Assembly (NCBI RefSeq): GCF_907164915.1
Contig: NC_061868.1
Location: 44,825,689 to 44,889,688 of the forward strand
DNA: 64,000 nt
From: Impatiens glandulifera
Lineage: Eukaryota > Streptophyta > Magnoliopsida > Ericales > Balsaminaceae
Direction: 5' to 3'
The notes beneath the pieces were generated by a model. It made no database searches. It worked only from the letters and a program-made list of their open reading frames with translations, and was not told the origin of the DNA. Position numbers and translations under genes: made by a program. Below, piece by piece: positions 35,060-48,199 of the stretch (position 1 is its first letter; every line of letters begins with the position of its first letter).

Positions 35060-36590
35060 ATTTTGTTAATGACAATATAATTGTTTTGTTAATGATATAC
35101 ATTATCTCAAAAAAAAAATAGTTTTATAGTTATTTCAAAATAAAACCAGTCATTATATTTTCAGCTGCTATGTTTCATCATTAAATTAATGCGTTACTAT
35201 ATTTTTGCAATAATTTTGTTATAAAATAAAATGTGACATTATTTCATTAACACTGTAATTTATAAAGTAGTTAAAATAGTTCTTAATAAATCTAGTTATC
35301 TTTACCTTGTTGTTAAACATCATTTGATTTCCTCAATTCAAATAAACCATCAAAAAAATATTTTCCGATGAATTAAGAGAAACATGTACCCATATTTTTT
35401 AATAAATTTATATGAGTTTTAAAAAATAATATAAATGTAATAAATATTATTTAAAACACAATTAGTTTATTTAGTTGAATTGTTAAATTGGTACTCTAAT
35501 TAGGGCAAATTGAGATTTTAGACATTTTTTTTAAACCTCACAATTTGAGTTTTATTGTCAAAGTTATACACGACGATGTTTTATTTTAACAGTTTGAAAT
35601 ACCATTAACTAATTATGTAAATAAAATTTATAAAAAATATTCATATAACTAATTTAATGATAATGTTACTTTTTATTTTAACTAGTTCATATATACTCTA
35701 AGAACTTCACAGGAAGCCAAAATCTTGCCAAACGTATAAAATTTGATAATTTATTCGATTCTCACGTAGACGTTTTTCTCACTCTCGCGCGAGTGAAGTT
35801 CTTCGACAACTTTTGAGATAAGAATGGCAGTGACAAATCATATATATCTGTTATTATGTCAGGTAAATAATAGGTTAACGTTATAAATAGTTAAAATAAT
35901 ACTTGTTGTTGTATAATTTTATCAGTAAGGATCCCAAAATTGTGGTTTAAATAAAAGGTTAGAAATATCAATTAACCCCTAATAAGGAGTTCCAATTTAA
36001 TAATTCGACTCGTCAAATTTAAATATAATTGTTGTCCAATTTTAGTCAACCTCCTATCAAATAGAGAAAATCTCCATTTTTGTCTCAGTTGTCAATAGAG
36101 AGGATTGACATTTTCATCTATATGAAGAATCCAAAAGACAATGCAATAATAAAGGGTGGCAAATTCATAAGTTTTAAATATATTGCTTATTTTGATGAAA
36201 CACTGCATTCTGATATCCTTCAAATTTCGAAATCAAGATAATAAACAAAATAATTCGGATCTCACTTCAATTCTATTTCATACATTATTTCAGGCAAGTT
36301 TAAGAACAGATAATGTAGAAACTGAAAGGGAAAGGTTAATTTGAAATTTTCAAACATCACAGAGAAATCAAGATAATAAAAGAAGAAATAATGAAATTTA
36401 GATGCTGAAAAATGTTACTCCAATTGCATTTTACCAGTAAAACATAATGTTTTAATACGATCCTTCCTCTAAGAATCAATTAGCCAGCAAATTGGCGAAT
36501 AAACGACATTTAAAGTTTAAACTAGCCAAATGGTGTATAACTTACTTCAACTCGAGTCCAACCATCATCGCTAGCTTCTATTCAATTCTA
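35060..36590. other. Intergenic, no gene seen
   Basis: AT-rich DNA with no coding or repeat structure that I could support, apart from A/T runs. A small GC-richer patch at about 35760-35820 (CACTCTCGCGCGAGTGAAG, containing the palindrome CTCGCGCGAG) has no assigned role. Confidence 0.4.
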
Positions 36591-36593
36591 GTC

Positions 36594-36666
36594 CTGCAGA
36601 ATGTTCAAAAAATTAGTTAATTTTGTATGTCAGTTTATGGTTTGGTTTGATAAAAAAGTGCCTTAC
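36594..36666 (-). other. Probable 3'-UTR intron of the RRM gene
   Basis: Directly after the stop codon (36671-36669) the minus strand reads TG then GTAAGG, a strong donor. TTCTGCAG ending at 36594 is a good acceptor after a T-rich stretch. The intron would be 73 nt. Being two bases from the stop it should not trigger nonsense-mediated decay by the usual distance rule. Confidence 0.45.
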
Positions 36667-36668
36667 CA

Positions 36669-37874
36669 TCAAGCATTATCAGCTACCTCCTTTTCCTCTT
36701 CTTTTACCACTTCCTCTTCCACTTTCTCTTCGATCTTGCTCGAATTTCCATTAACAGAGCTGTTGTCTTTAACCAGACGAGTTCTAGTACGAGCTAATCG
36801 AATTGGTCTTTCCATAAATATCTGAATCATTCAAGACCAAAGTTATAGTTTTTCATGTTGGATAACACACAGCCAAAAGCTAGCTAGATTATTCAATGGG
36901 AGAAAACAGATATATTATCACCTTTCCTTGAAAAGATTTGAGAGCAATTTCAGACTCGGCCTTTGAATTAAAAGAAACAAACCCATATCCTGCAGACCTC
37001 CTGGGATTGTCAAGAAATATAATCTCAGCAGTAACAACATTGGTGTTCTCCTCTGAATTGAAGAACTCCTTAAGGTCTTTCGCCCTGGCTTGAAAAGGCA
37101 AATTCGCGACGAACAAGTTATTAACAGGCTTCTCCTTTGGTGGAGTTGGTGGAGGTCTAATCTTCTTTGGAAGAGCCCAATTCAGCCTTAACGTCCTGCC
37201 CTCATATTCCTGTTGACAACAATTAAGGATGGAAATTGGTAATCAACTTCAAAGAAGCATAATGTCGAACACATGGTATGCATAATTTTCAATATAAGCT
37301 TACATTATTTTCTAGACTTTCCAATGCTGTCCGAGCTTCCTCATGAGAACCCATGGTAATAAAAGCTAGTCCTCTATTTCTAGTCTTGCTATGCATTGAA
37401 AGCTTTCAAACAGCACAAACAAACAAAACCCTAATCAGTCACAACATCCAAGAAAGATTTCTTAAAAAAAGGAGAGAAAACAATGAATTAAACCTCAATA
37501 TCAACGACGGTCCCGTATTTTTCGAACAGAGGGCGAAGGTCGTCGGCTGTGCTCGACCAAGGAACATTCTGGGCAAGTATTCTGGTTTTAGAAGATTCAT
37601 CTTCTTTTACTTCCCCTGAATTGGCGAGTTCTGGGGATTCAACTGTAGATTCTTCTGTTTGAGTTGAAGAGGAGACCTTGATGATGAAAAGTGTGGGTTT
37701 TCGAGTGGTAATTTGAAGTGGGTGAGAGAGAGGAGAGAAGGAAGAAAGTAAGTGGTGAGGTTTTGGAAGAGACGAAAATGGCGCGGTAGCAGGGAAGAAT
37801 AGTGATGGATGGTGATGCTGGGTAGGGAGATTAGACGCTGCTGAAGGAAAACAGAGAAGACGAAGTAATGCCAT
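36669..37874 (-). CDS. Chloroplast RNA-binding protein with two RRMs (At4g09040-like)
   Basis: Four exons, 37874-37494, 37402-37304, 37209-36922 and 36821-36669, GT-AG, phase 0 throughout, 306 residues. The first about 65 residues are rich in Ser, Pro, His and Leu with few acids, a chloroplast transit peptide. RRM1 (about 97-173) has RNP2-like ILAQNV and RNP1-like RNRGLAFITM; RRM2 (about 190-270) has LFVANL and RSAGYGFVSF. The tail is acidic (KIEEKVEEEVVKEEEKE). Chloroplast two-RRM ribonucleoproteins stabilise, process or help edit plastid transcripts; this protein most resembles Arabidopsis At4g09040 from memory (NVPW.ST..D.R.LFEKYG, ARAK.LKEFF). The frame at 37353-37619 on the opposite strand is a shadow. 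A probable 73-nt intron (36666-36594) begins two bases after the stop codon. Confidence 0.93.
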
Positions 37875-37989
37875 TGAATGGAATTTAGTTTGTAGCAGAA
37901 ATACCTGCGAACTTCAAAATTCGACCTCCCGAGAAGACGAACTCTGTTTCTCTCTACTGTGGATAAATTGCTATGGATAAGGAGAATTC

Positions 37990-39480
37990 AGATATTTTAT
38001 TTTATTTTAGTGAACAATATTATTTTTTCTAAGATGATACATTAAATTAAATTAATACTCTTAGCCAAAATAAGTCAAATTAGTAATTGTGGCAAAATAA
38101 AATAATACTAACACAATTGGATATTTATGGTGGATTATTTCAACACTTTTAATAGAGGGGGAGCCAATTTGTTGGTAGAACAATTTGTAGAATTTTATGT
38201 AGTCCTAAATAAGGAGTGACCAAAGTTTTTTTTAAGGATAAGGGTGGTTTTGAAGGTGTACCATCTGAGATGTCCTTCGGTTCAAGGGTTTCTTACCAAA
38301 GATCAACATCGGGTACCTATTTTATTCGTCGGGCAGTGATGTATTAATCCCTAAAACCGATTTTTATTTTACTATCTGACCCGACGGATGTCTTCATTTT
38401 TATAATTATTCCCGCTCTCGATCTTTCAAGCTTTGTGAAGTCGACGTCTTTATGTCTTGCGGGTTCGTAACTTGATAAGTTTTGTCATTCCAGTCAGTCT
38501 GGTAGGTATAGTCTGTATAGTCGTGGGATAAATGAAATAAATCTCGGTGGAAGTTCGCTTCGTCAGTTGTCTCGATTGAATGAATCTCTCCTCCAGTTAT
38601 GGTAGATTTTCAATTTGCCTTCTATCCTTATTCGGATCTGACATAATGTTCTTCCTCTAGCCGACCCACACCCCAAAAGCATTTAGGAGGCACAGCCCCA
38701 ACCTTTGGATTTGGAGTGGTTACATCCAGTATGTCCCCCTTATTTCCATCATCAATGAATACCCGATCCCTAGCCCGTTATCCGATTATGGTGAAACATA
38801 AAACTTTATTAAAAATAAATAATTTTAAAACTAATAATATCAAAATTTTAAAAACATAAATAAAAATATTTTTTTACTTTAACATACTTATCTTGTAAAT
38901 ATAACTTTTGTTGTTATTAGTGTTAAGAAAAGTTAAAATATTAAATGTAAAAAAAATGAAGGAATAAAAATGAAGATTAATAATAAGGAGAGAGAAATGT
39001 TTTTTTTTCAATAAATGAAAAGAAAGGATAGAGAAAAAAAAATTATTAACAAAAATAATAAATAAATAAAGTGTCATTTATTGAGTGGATTAAAAATATA
39101 AAAGAAAAACAATTTTTAGATTTTCAATTACTTTTAAATCCCTTAACCCGATCATAGGTAATGTCACAAGAGAGAATAGCACAGATTTTTGCTTAATTTT
39201 TTTTCCTTTGTGCGACTTGTTTCGCGCATCAAAACAATCAACAAAACTCAACAAACAACCGATCACCACAATAATCAATAAAATATACAGCAAAGAGAAA
39301 CACACACCGATTACGGGCCACGCCTAACTTTATAATTATATCCACTCACAAATAACGATTACAAAGAGGCTATAAACTCTCAAGGCTGCACACAAAATGA
39401 CTCTCACTTGTGGAGGATATTTTTCTATCCGAAATCCAACAATTTGTCTTGTGCAGCTTAAGAGATATTTATAGCACTAA
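37990..39480. other. Intergenic, unidentified GC-richer block, no gene
   Basis: At about 38190-38800 the DNA is noticeably less AT-rich than its surroundings. It carries CCCGACGGATG and GACCCACACCCCAAAAGC-type stretches, but every frame is broken and no family was recognised; it is probably an old transposon. 38800-39080 is AT-rich. At 39090-39480 the minus-strand frame (71 codons, hydrophobic start) has no homology that I recognise and stands in a repeat-like setting. Confidence 0.4.
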
Positions 39481-39485
39481 AGAAT

Positions 39486-39890
39486 ATCCGCCCCGTTCGG
39501 TTTTTTTCGGTTTCAGGGAATCCCGCGGGGCACCGTTAATAATTTTTATTTTAAAAAAATAAATAAAAATTATATAATAAAATTATATAAACGATTTTTT
39601 TAATATAATATATATTATAATATATTAAAATTTTATATTATTATAAAGAAATAATTTTAATACTCTTATAAAATATAGTAAGTAAATAAATATATTGGTG
39701 ATTTAATATATTTAATTATGTTTATGGTATTCGGGGCAGAATCGGGGTAAAAACGGGGTGAAATTGGGGCGGGTTGGGGCGGGGGACACAAATACCATCC
39801 CCGCCCCATTCTCGTTCGATTTCGGGGAAAAAACGTCCCAAACAGGGCAATTCAGTTCGGTTTTCGCGGGGCGGTTTCAAATTGTCATCC
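39486..39890. repeat. CCCCGC/GCGGGG-rich dispersed repeat
   Basis: Two GC-rich ends (CCGCCCCGTTCGGTTTTTTT...CCCGCGGGGC at 39489-39532 and GGGGCGGGTTGGGGCGGGGG...CGCGGGGCGGTTTC at about 39766-39879) surround an AT-rich centre of about 200 bp. The composition (runs of GGGGCGGG, GTTCGGTTTTCGCGGGG) is that of a widespread plant repeat class of uncertain type. The open frame at 39774-40031 runs through this and the following array and is not a gene. Confidence 0.45.
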
Positions 39891-40142
39891 TTACGCCCAA
39901 GTTCTCCACCGAGCCCAACTACCGCTGACTTTTTCCATCACTTTGCCCATCAAGCCAATATTTTCGGGTCATCGACCCATCGTGCCGACATTTCCGGGAC
40001 CCCAATCTGGTCGCCTCCGGTCCTCCTCTAACCGCCACTAGTCGGCTCCGTCTTTTCCGCACTCCATGCACCATTTTCCCAATGCGCTAGACGTTGTCAC
40101 TCTTATGCCCACGTCGCACACACACGACTCCTCCTAGGAATT

Positions 40143-40590
40143 TCCTCGGTTCTGGCTTTCCGCAATCAAGCCATGACAAACGCTTTGCTAGCACCTTGTG
40201 TCTTAGTCGCCCGCACATGACTCCTCTTCAACACACTTCTCTCGGTCCTGGCACTCCACACTCATGCCACGATAGAAGCTCGGTTGCTTTAGCACTTCGC
40301 ATCTCTGGTGCCCATGTCGCCCACCCGCGACACTTCTCAAACACCTTCTCGGTCCTGGTATTCGACAATCATGCCAAGACAGTTTGGCTAAGAACTTGTG
40401 TTTAAGTCGCACGCACACGACTCCTCATTCGGCACATTTCTTCTCGGTCCTGGCACTTCACACTTGTGCCAGAACATAAGCTTTAGTTACTTAGCCCTTC
40501 TCATCTTCGGTGCCCAGTCGCACACCCGCGACTATTTTTAGACAATTCTCGGTCTTGACAATCCACAATCATGCCAAAACCGAGGCCAAC
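40143..40590. repeat. Alternating A/B tandem array, about 202-bp dimeric unit
   Basis: CTCGGTYYTGG occurs near 40145, 40241, 40348, 40443 and 40548, with spacings of 96, 107, 95 and 105. Odd units share a CAATCATGCCAAGACA... AAGTCGCACGCACACGACTC body; even units share TGCCACGATAGAAGCT...GGTGCCCATGTCGC..ACCCGCGAC. The array is therefore an alternating dimer. It is much richer in GC than the flanks. Frames crossing it on both strands are repeat artefacts. Confidence 0.75.
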
Positions 40591-40599
40591 TAGTTATGG

Positions 40600-41741
<1,142 letters not shown>

Positions 41742-41879
41742 GCGGACCCAGAAATATTTTCTCGGGGGGGCCAAATACATAGTAACGTAGCATTTTTTTT
41801 GCTATCAAATAAATGCATTTTTTAATTAAATTTTTACTCGATAATTATATAAAAATACTAACAAGCACAATTACTAAAT

Positions 41880-42450
41880 TATTTTTGTCCATGAGTTGGT
41901 ACAAAAGAAGACAAAATATCTTCATTACGTTGATTATACCAATCAATCAATTCAAGAAAATTAACATTATTTGATGAACTATTTGACTCATATGTTCTCG
42001 AAAAGGTAATCCTTGCCTCAATAAAAAGCGTGTTACATCAAACATTGTCGTTAAATTTGTGCGATAATTTATTTCTATATCACGATCATGTGTACGTAAA
42101 ACGTTTCTCACGTTATGTCTTTGATCTTAAAATGATTCAAATTGAACTCTAGTTTCATTATGACAACTATTTGAAGTTCTCATATGATGATTGAATCTTT
42201 CTAATGCCCTTTTCCAATTTTTGTACCCATCTCTTATAAATGTATCATCTACGTTGTCTCTATTTAAAAGCTTGAAAAGATAACACCAAAACAAAATGAT
42301 GCATCTTTTGATATGTTATATTCTAACCATGTATATATATTTGATCAGTAACATTAGACTCATTAGTAGGCTTATTAATTGATTGAGAAGACTCATGTTG
42401 GTCATGTGATGTAGAAGTACAAATTCGTTTATAGAACATTTCCATTATTC
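41880..42450 (-). pseudogene. hAT transposase N-terminal fragment (TTF zinc finger)
   Basis: On the minus strand the blocks DTFIRDGYKNWKRALERFNH, NSCHNETRVQFESF, QRHNVRNVLRTHDRDIEINY and DVTRFLLRQGLPFREH follow in order, as in plant zinc finger MYM-type protein 1-like transposases (GF.NWK, ...F..H..S..H, DVTRFLLRQGLPFRG). Stops occur between blocks. It lies inside the element at 41738-43267 and belongs to the same broad group as the remnant at 1343-1975, but the termini differ, so it is a different subfamily. Confidence 0.75.
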
Positions 42451-42634
42451 TATATCCTACATAAAATAAATAATTAAAAATAAATATGTGTCAACCTAGA
42501 CCCCTAAATAAAATCTAACAAATACATTTATTTGTTGAAATAATTTAAAACTATTTTAAAATTAAGAAATATAAATTAATATTTTACCCTTATATTTATA
42601 AATAATTTGTATTATTAATTTTATTAAAATTAAT

Positions 42635-42694
<60 letters not shown>

Positions 42695-42798
42695 CTATAA
42701 TATAAATCTAGTTTTAAAATAAATAATAATATTATATGATTTTCATTATTTTATATATAATTCTTTATATTTTAACTTATATAAATAAATTTTATTTA

Positions 42799-42902
42799 TA
42801 TATTAACTAAAATTTATTTATTATTATAAATATAGTATCTTAAAAATTATTTATATATTAACTAAAATTTATGTATTATTATAAATATAGTATCTTAAAA
42901 AA
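42799..42902. repeat. 56-bp tandem duplication
   Basis: TATTAACTAAAATTTAT.TA followed by TTATTATAAATATAGTATCT and TAAAAA occurs twice in succession with one difference (TTTATTTATT versus TTTATGTATT), inside the hAT-like element. Confidence 0.8.
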
Positions 42903-43280
42903 TATATATATTTTTTTTGTATAAAATAAAATATTAATAATAATTACTTTAATAAAATTATATTTGAAATTAGAATAATATAATTATGAATTAGTTTTTT
43001 TTTATAAAAGAAAGTGTTAGTTTATTATAAATATTAGAAAATAGTGTTGGTATAAAATAAAAATTTTATAAAAAGAAGTGTGAGGTTATTATAAAAAAAT
43101 GTGAGAGTGAGGGGATTTGATCACATGACCTCTAATATAGATTTCAGCTCCAAAACCAACAAGACAATGCCCTATTTGGTAAATATATGTATAAAATATC
43201 TTAAAAGTTTTACCCTGGTTGGGGGAGGCCCGGGCCCCCCAAGGCCCCCCTTGTAGGTCCGCCACTGTATATATATATAT

Positions 43281-43800
43281 TACACTATTATCGTATTAAT
43301 CATAAAATCATTTAATATATTAATTAAAATATCAAAATAACATTTTAATAATTTAACTTAAACAAACTCAAATAACCATTTTTTTATACTACAAATTTTC
43401 TAAAAAGAAAAACCCACAAAAACCCTAAGTCAAGATCAAACTAGCCCTTAATGTGGAAGGAAGATAAGAAGTCATTTTACATGAATATGACACATAATCA
43501 AACCATCCTTTTTCCCTTCCGTCTAAGATAACTTCTTCAACTACTCTTAATTAATTACTGTTTAATCTAACATTAAAACCCTTGTTTTATTAGTCCTAAT
43601 AATTATAATTATTAATTTAGAAAATCATAATTTTCATTCAAAAGAAATCCTATATCAAAAACAAGTCTTAGACAATGATCAACCCAACTACTTTTAAAGT
43701 ATTTATGCACTTAATTAATAACTCATTCATTTAATTAGAACTTATCCCATCATTAACACGTCTTCCTTTTCCTCTCATAAACAATAATAATATATATTTA
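43281..43800. other. Intergenic, promoter side of ATL gene
   Basis: AT-rich. A TATA-like AATATATATTTAAAG at about 43789-43803 lies about 150 bases before the ATG at 43950. No other feature is seen. Confidence 0.4.
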
Positions 43801-43828
43801 AAGATTGTAATAGTCGGTGGGAATTGGA

Positions 43829-43972
43829 ATGCCTGAAAAGGAAAAACCTCATCAAAAGTCTACATTTCCACCAAACAAGATTGAAAAAAACAACAATCTT
43901 TTCCTTCTCTCCAAATTTTCTGATATTCAAAACATAAGATCAACCAACCATGAAGCCAAGAAATCTCTCTGA
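43829..43972 (+). CDS. Possible upstream ORF overlapping the ATL start
   Basis: A 47-codon ORF (begins [11 protein letters not shown], ends HEAKKSL) starts at 43829 and stops at 43970-43972, 20 bases inside the main ORF in another frame. If transcription starts at the expected distance from the TATA-like motif (about 43825), the uORF ATG would be at the very 5' end and might be missed. Its coding nature is unproven. Confidence 0.25.
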   Translation: MPEKEKPHQKSTFPPNKIEKNNNLFLLSKFSDIQNIRSTNHEAKKSL

Positions 43973-44909
43973 AACATATGTCGGATTAAACGAAACAGAC
44001 CCAATTACTTGTCCTTATGGTTGTTATGATCCATACATCATCCCACCGCCACCGCCGCCGCCGCCGCAAATCGCTAGAGGAAGTCACCCACTTTCACCAT
44101 ACATCGTTGTCATATCCACTTCCATCGCTAGCTTCATCCTCCTGGTTGTATCCTATATCATCATCAAAAGATGCTGCTCTCGGAGGCAGGTGTCGGAAAA
44201 TCAAGTGGCGGACCAAGATGAAAACTTTTTGGATGAGAATCATGGCCCGGCGACGGCGATCGATCATCACATCTGGTACATAAACACTGTCGGATTGCAG
44301 CCTTCGATTATTAACTCTATATCGGTGTTTCGGTATAAGAAAGGGGGAAACATGATTGAGGGTAATGATTGTTCTGTTTGTTTGAGCGAGTTTCAAGAAG
44401 ATGAGACGCTGAGATTGCTTCCGAAATGCAGCCATGCTTTTCATATTCATTGTATTGATACTTGGTTGAGATCTCACACCAATTGCCCTCTTTGTAGAGC
44501 TAGAATTGTGTCGAATTCGAATGGAGGACCGAATTTGGGTGCGTCTATCGATCAAGACTCTCCTGATTTGGGTCAAGACGAAGGATTAACCCTAACCCAG
44601 ATGGGGAATTCGGGTGAGAACAGGGGGGGAAGAGTAGAAATTAATGATGTTGTTGATGATGATGATGAGCTTAGAGATTGGAGTTTCATTAGAAGGTCTG
44701 TTTCAATGGATTTTGGACATTCCTCTGTTCCCAAATCATTGGAGAACATTAATGAAAATGAAGAAGGTGCTAGTTCTGGAATTCAGGGGATAATGCCAAA
44801 GAGGGCTTCTTCTTCTGCTTCAGTTTGCATGAAGAGATCGTTCTCTTGCAGTGGCAGGATGATCTTGACAAGATCCAACCGCAACCCTAATCCGATTCTT
44901 CCCTTATAA
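43950..44909 (+). CDS. RING-H2 finger E3 ubiquitin ligase, ATL51/52/54-like
   Basis: Single exon, 319 residues. A Cys-Pro-rich start ([17 protein letters not shown]) and eight prolines precede one membrane segment at about 51-73 ([20 protein letters not shown]) with a KRCC stop. The GLD-type motif is [18 protein letters not shown] (115-132). The RING-H2 ligands are C141, C144, C160, H162, H165, C168, C179 and C182, with Pro158 and Trp172. The long acidic and Ser-rich C-terminal part ([42 protein letters not shown]) resembles larger ATLs such as ATL51/52/54. Membrane E3 ligase of the ubiquitin pathway; substrate unknown. Frames on the other strand within it are shadows. Confidence 0.94.
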   Translation: MKPRNLSETYVGLNETDPITCPYGCYDPYIIPPPPPPPPQIARGSHPLSPYIVVISTSIASFILLVVSYIIIKRCCSRRQVSENQVADQDENFLDENHGPATAIDHHIWYINTVGLQPSIINSISVFRYKKGGNMIEGNDCSVCLSEFQEDETLRLLPKCSHAFHIHCIDTWLRSHTNCPLCRARIVSNSNGGPNLGASIDQDSPDLGQDEGLTLTQMGNSGENRGGRVEINDVVDDDDELRDWSFIRRSVSMDFGHSSVPKSLENINENEEGASSGIQGIMPKRASSSASVCMKRSFSCSGRMILTRSNRNPNPILPL

Positions 44910-45052
44910 AGGGTTGTCTCTCTTTGTGTTACTATACAAATTTTGATGAGAAATTCAAATAATGTATTTACATCATTTGCAAGACAATAATCTTGTGCAG
45001 GTAGTTTTCATCGTTTTGTGCATAAACTTGATAAGATTATAATACGATAATA

Positions 45053-45170
45053 ACCCAACACACACTAAGGTAACTCACGCGATAATAGTTAACCCAACAC
45101 ACACTAAGGTAACTCACGCGATAATAGTGGCAACACACTAAGGTAGCTCACGCGACAATAGTGGCTCCTA
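45053..45170. repeat. Three tandem copies of an about 38-bp unit
   Basis: AACACACACTAAGGTAACTC then ACGCGATAATAGT occurs at about 45057, 45096 and, shortened and changed (GGTAGCTCACGCGACAATAGT), at about 45130. It lies about 150 bases downstream of the ATL stop codon. Confidence 0.75.
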
Positions 45171-45575
45171 AGATATCGGGGCAATGGGTATTGTATTCTC
45201 ACTTGGGGTCAATGGGTTCCTAAACTCCTTTGTTCAAAAAATAATATGATACTAACCCAATTGAGAATAGATCATTTCTTTTGATAAGAATAAAACGAGT
45301 GGCATAAAACCCACAAATAGAAACTTATAGAACACATGAAGAAGCATAAAATAATTAATAAAAATAACTCATCCTAAATACACATGACTACATTAGTCAA
45401 GTGTAATTAAGTGTACATGTTATGTTTGGTTATTATTAAATCATTATCTATATAACCGATTGAAGAAGATAAAAAGACTGTATCATCAAAGTTAAATATG
45501 ATACGATAAAAAAACAAGCATAAATCAGAAGGTAACGTTACGTAGCATAAATCTCTTTATTGTTTCTGATCCGAT

Positions 45576-45881
45576 CTACAACATCAAATTAGTTGCGGCT
45601 GAGAGCATGATCATGAATCCAACAGACATCACTCTGTTTAGGGCTGCAACATTTGCCGAAGGAATTTCGGCTGGGGCCTCGGATAACGACGGCGGAAAGG
45701 CGGAGCCAGTAGGAGCTGTGGAAGATGGAACCGGGGCGGGCACCGCGGCCTCTAGAGGCGGCGACGCCGGCGAGGCAACTGGAGGTTTAGTTGGGGAGGC
45801 TGAGGGTGACTGAGCAAGAACAGAGCCGGCCACCAAAGAAAACATTAGAAGAACCAACAATATTGTTTTGTGGAAAGACAT
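45576..45881 (-). CDS. Short classical arabinogalactan protein (AGP)
   Basis: Single exon, 101 residues. An N-terminal signal peptide (residues 1-23, KTILLVLLMFSLVAGSVLA) precedes a Pro/Ala/Ser/Thr-rich core (about 24-75) with non-contiguous SP, AP and TP dipeptides (QSPSASPTKPPVASPASP), the substrate pattern for prolyl hydroxylation and type II arabinogalactan glycans. The C-terminus is hydrophobic (MSVGFMIMLSAATNLML) after small residues (AEIPSANVAA), a GPI-anchor signal. The product would be a heavily glycosylated cell-surface proteoglycan. The plus-strand frame at 45607-45813 is its shadow. Confidence 0.88.
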   Translation of the reverse strand: MSFHKTILLVLLMFSLVAGSVLAQSPSASPTKPPVASPASPPLEAAVPAPVPSSTAPTGSAFPPSLSEAPAEIPSANVAALNRVMSVGFMIMLSAATNLML

Positions 45882-45925
45882 TTTTTTTTTCTATTCTCTC
45901 TACACACAAATACTTGGTACTTGAG

Positions 45926-45936
45926 ATTATATATTA
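45926..45936 (-). promoter_or_regulatory. TATA box of AGP gene
   Basis: Minus-strand AATATATAATC lies about 45-55 bases before the ATG at 45881. The resulting leader would be only about 20-25 nt and free of ATGs. Confidence 0.4.
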
Positions 45937-45959
45937 GAACTCAGTTGATGTGCAATATA

Positions 45960-47070
<1,111 letters not shown>

Positions 47071-47539
47071 TCATCATATAATTAGCGAATATACTTATAG
47101 TTAACTAAGTTCCAAAAAAAAATTATGGAAACAATTTTACAAAGAAGATACACAAAATCTCCTAACTAATCTCCGTTTGTAAGTAATATTTTGTTTTTAT
47201 CTTTGAGTCTTTTTGGTTGTGTAACGATTCTTTTATTATCTTAAAATTTGTTTATTTAAATAATTGATGACAAATAATGTTAAAATTGGTACTAAGTTAA
47301 ATAGTAAAATTGTATAAAAACTTTTTTTAAAACCATTCATCATGATTCATGAGACTTGACTGATTAGGCTAATTTTTCTTGTAATATTAAAATATTATAT
47401 ATGTGAAAACTCAACATACACTCAATGATAAATCATAAACTCATGTGTTCAAACTTATATATTCAAATTTTACACCGGTACAATTAGAAAATAAATTAAT
47501 AATAAAACAAATATTATATCTTAACAAAAATAAAACTTT

Positions 47540-47800
47540 CATAGGCCCCTAACTATCTTTCCTCTCCGGTTCGTTCGATCTTACGTGTACAGACACTGCC
47601 CGAATTTCCTCAAACAAGTGAAACAATGAAGTAGTAAGTGAGGGACGTCGATCCCTTTGTATAAGAAATGGCACTGACTGAGTGGATTCAGGCCGGGAGT
47701 GCTTGACAAGTAAAATCCTACTAACCCTACTTTCATGCCCCATATTTGATCTCGATTCATATCTCAATTGTGTGGGTTTTGGAGCTCTCAATCATCTCAA
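47540..47800 (-). other. GC-richer insert of unknown origin
   Basis: Between very AT-rich flanks this stretch is close to balanced composition and keeps an open minus-strand frame of 80 codons (47791-47549; VKHSRPESTQSVPFLIQRD, FHLFEEIRAVSVHVRSNE). No nuclear gene signals (TATA box, splice sites) are evident. The composition and long frame would fit an inserted piece of organellar DNA, possibly mitochondrial, or an old transposon, but I could not recognise the sequence. Confidence 0.3.
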
Positions 47801-47921
47801 AATTAACGAGTGACAACCATCTGACTTTCATTCTTCATTTTAAAGACTCATTCCCATAAAATTGAACCCAAAAAAAGTCCCCATTTTCCCGACAAGAAAC
47901 AATGAATTAAGTAAGTTGACG

Positions 47922-48190
47922 CAAGGCCTTGTTCTCTTTGAATTTTTTAAAAATTCGTCCAAAATCAATTTTTCAATTAATCAATTTTTAACAATCATAT
48001 CACTCATTTCATTAACCAAAATACTAAAATACTCTCTATTTTAAATTATTATATTTTATTTTATTCATATATATCAATACCTTTTGAAGTCTTTTTATCA
48101 AAAATAATCATCATTTCCTCAAAATCATCGCCGATCATTACTTTTTTTCATTTTTAGGTTTTTTCAAAAATCTCAATCCGAACAAACCTG
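47922..48190. mobile_element. MITE-like element, copy 3 (best preserved)
   Basis: It starts AGGCCTTGTTCTCTTTGAAT followed by TTTTTAAAAA. It ends TTTTTTCAAAAATCTCAATC and CGAACAAACC, whose reverse complement (GGTTTGTTCGGATTGAGATT) pairs imperfectly with the start. Internal blocks ACAATCATATCACTCATTTC and CATTAACCAAAATACTAAAA match the copy at 17045. Non-coding. Confidence 0.55.
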
Positions 48191-48199
48191 AATTTCATT

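Noticed and set aside
40094..40418. Frames of 103 and 71 codons across 40094-40418
   Set aside because: Generated by the alternating tandem array; open on both strands because of unit composition.
44094..44576. Opposite-strand frame of 160 codons in the ATL gene (also 44017-44283)
   Set aside because: Shadow of the well-supported RING-H2 ORF.
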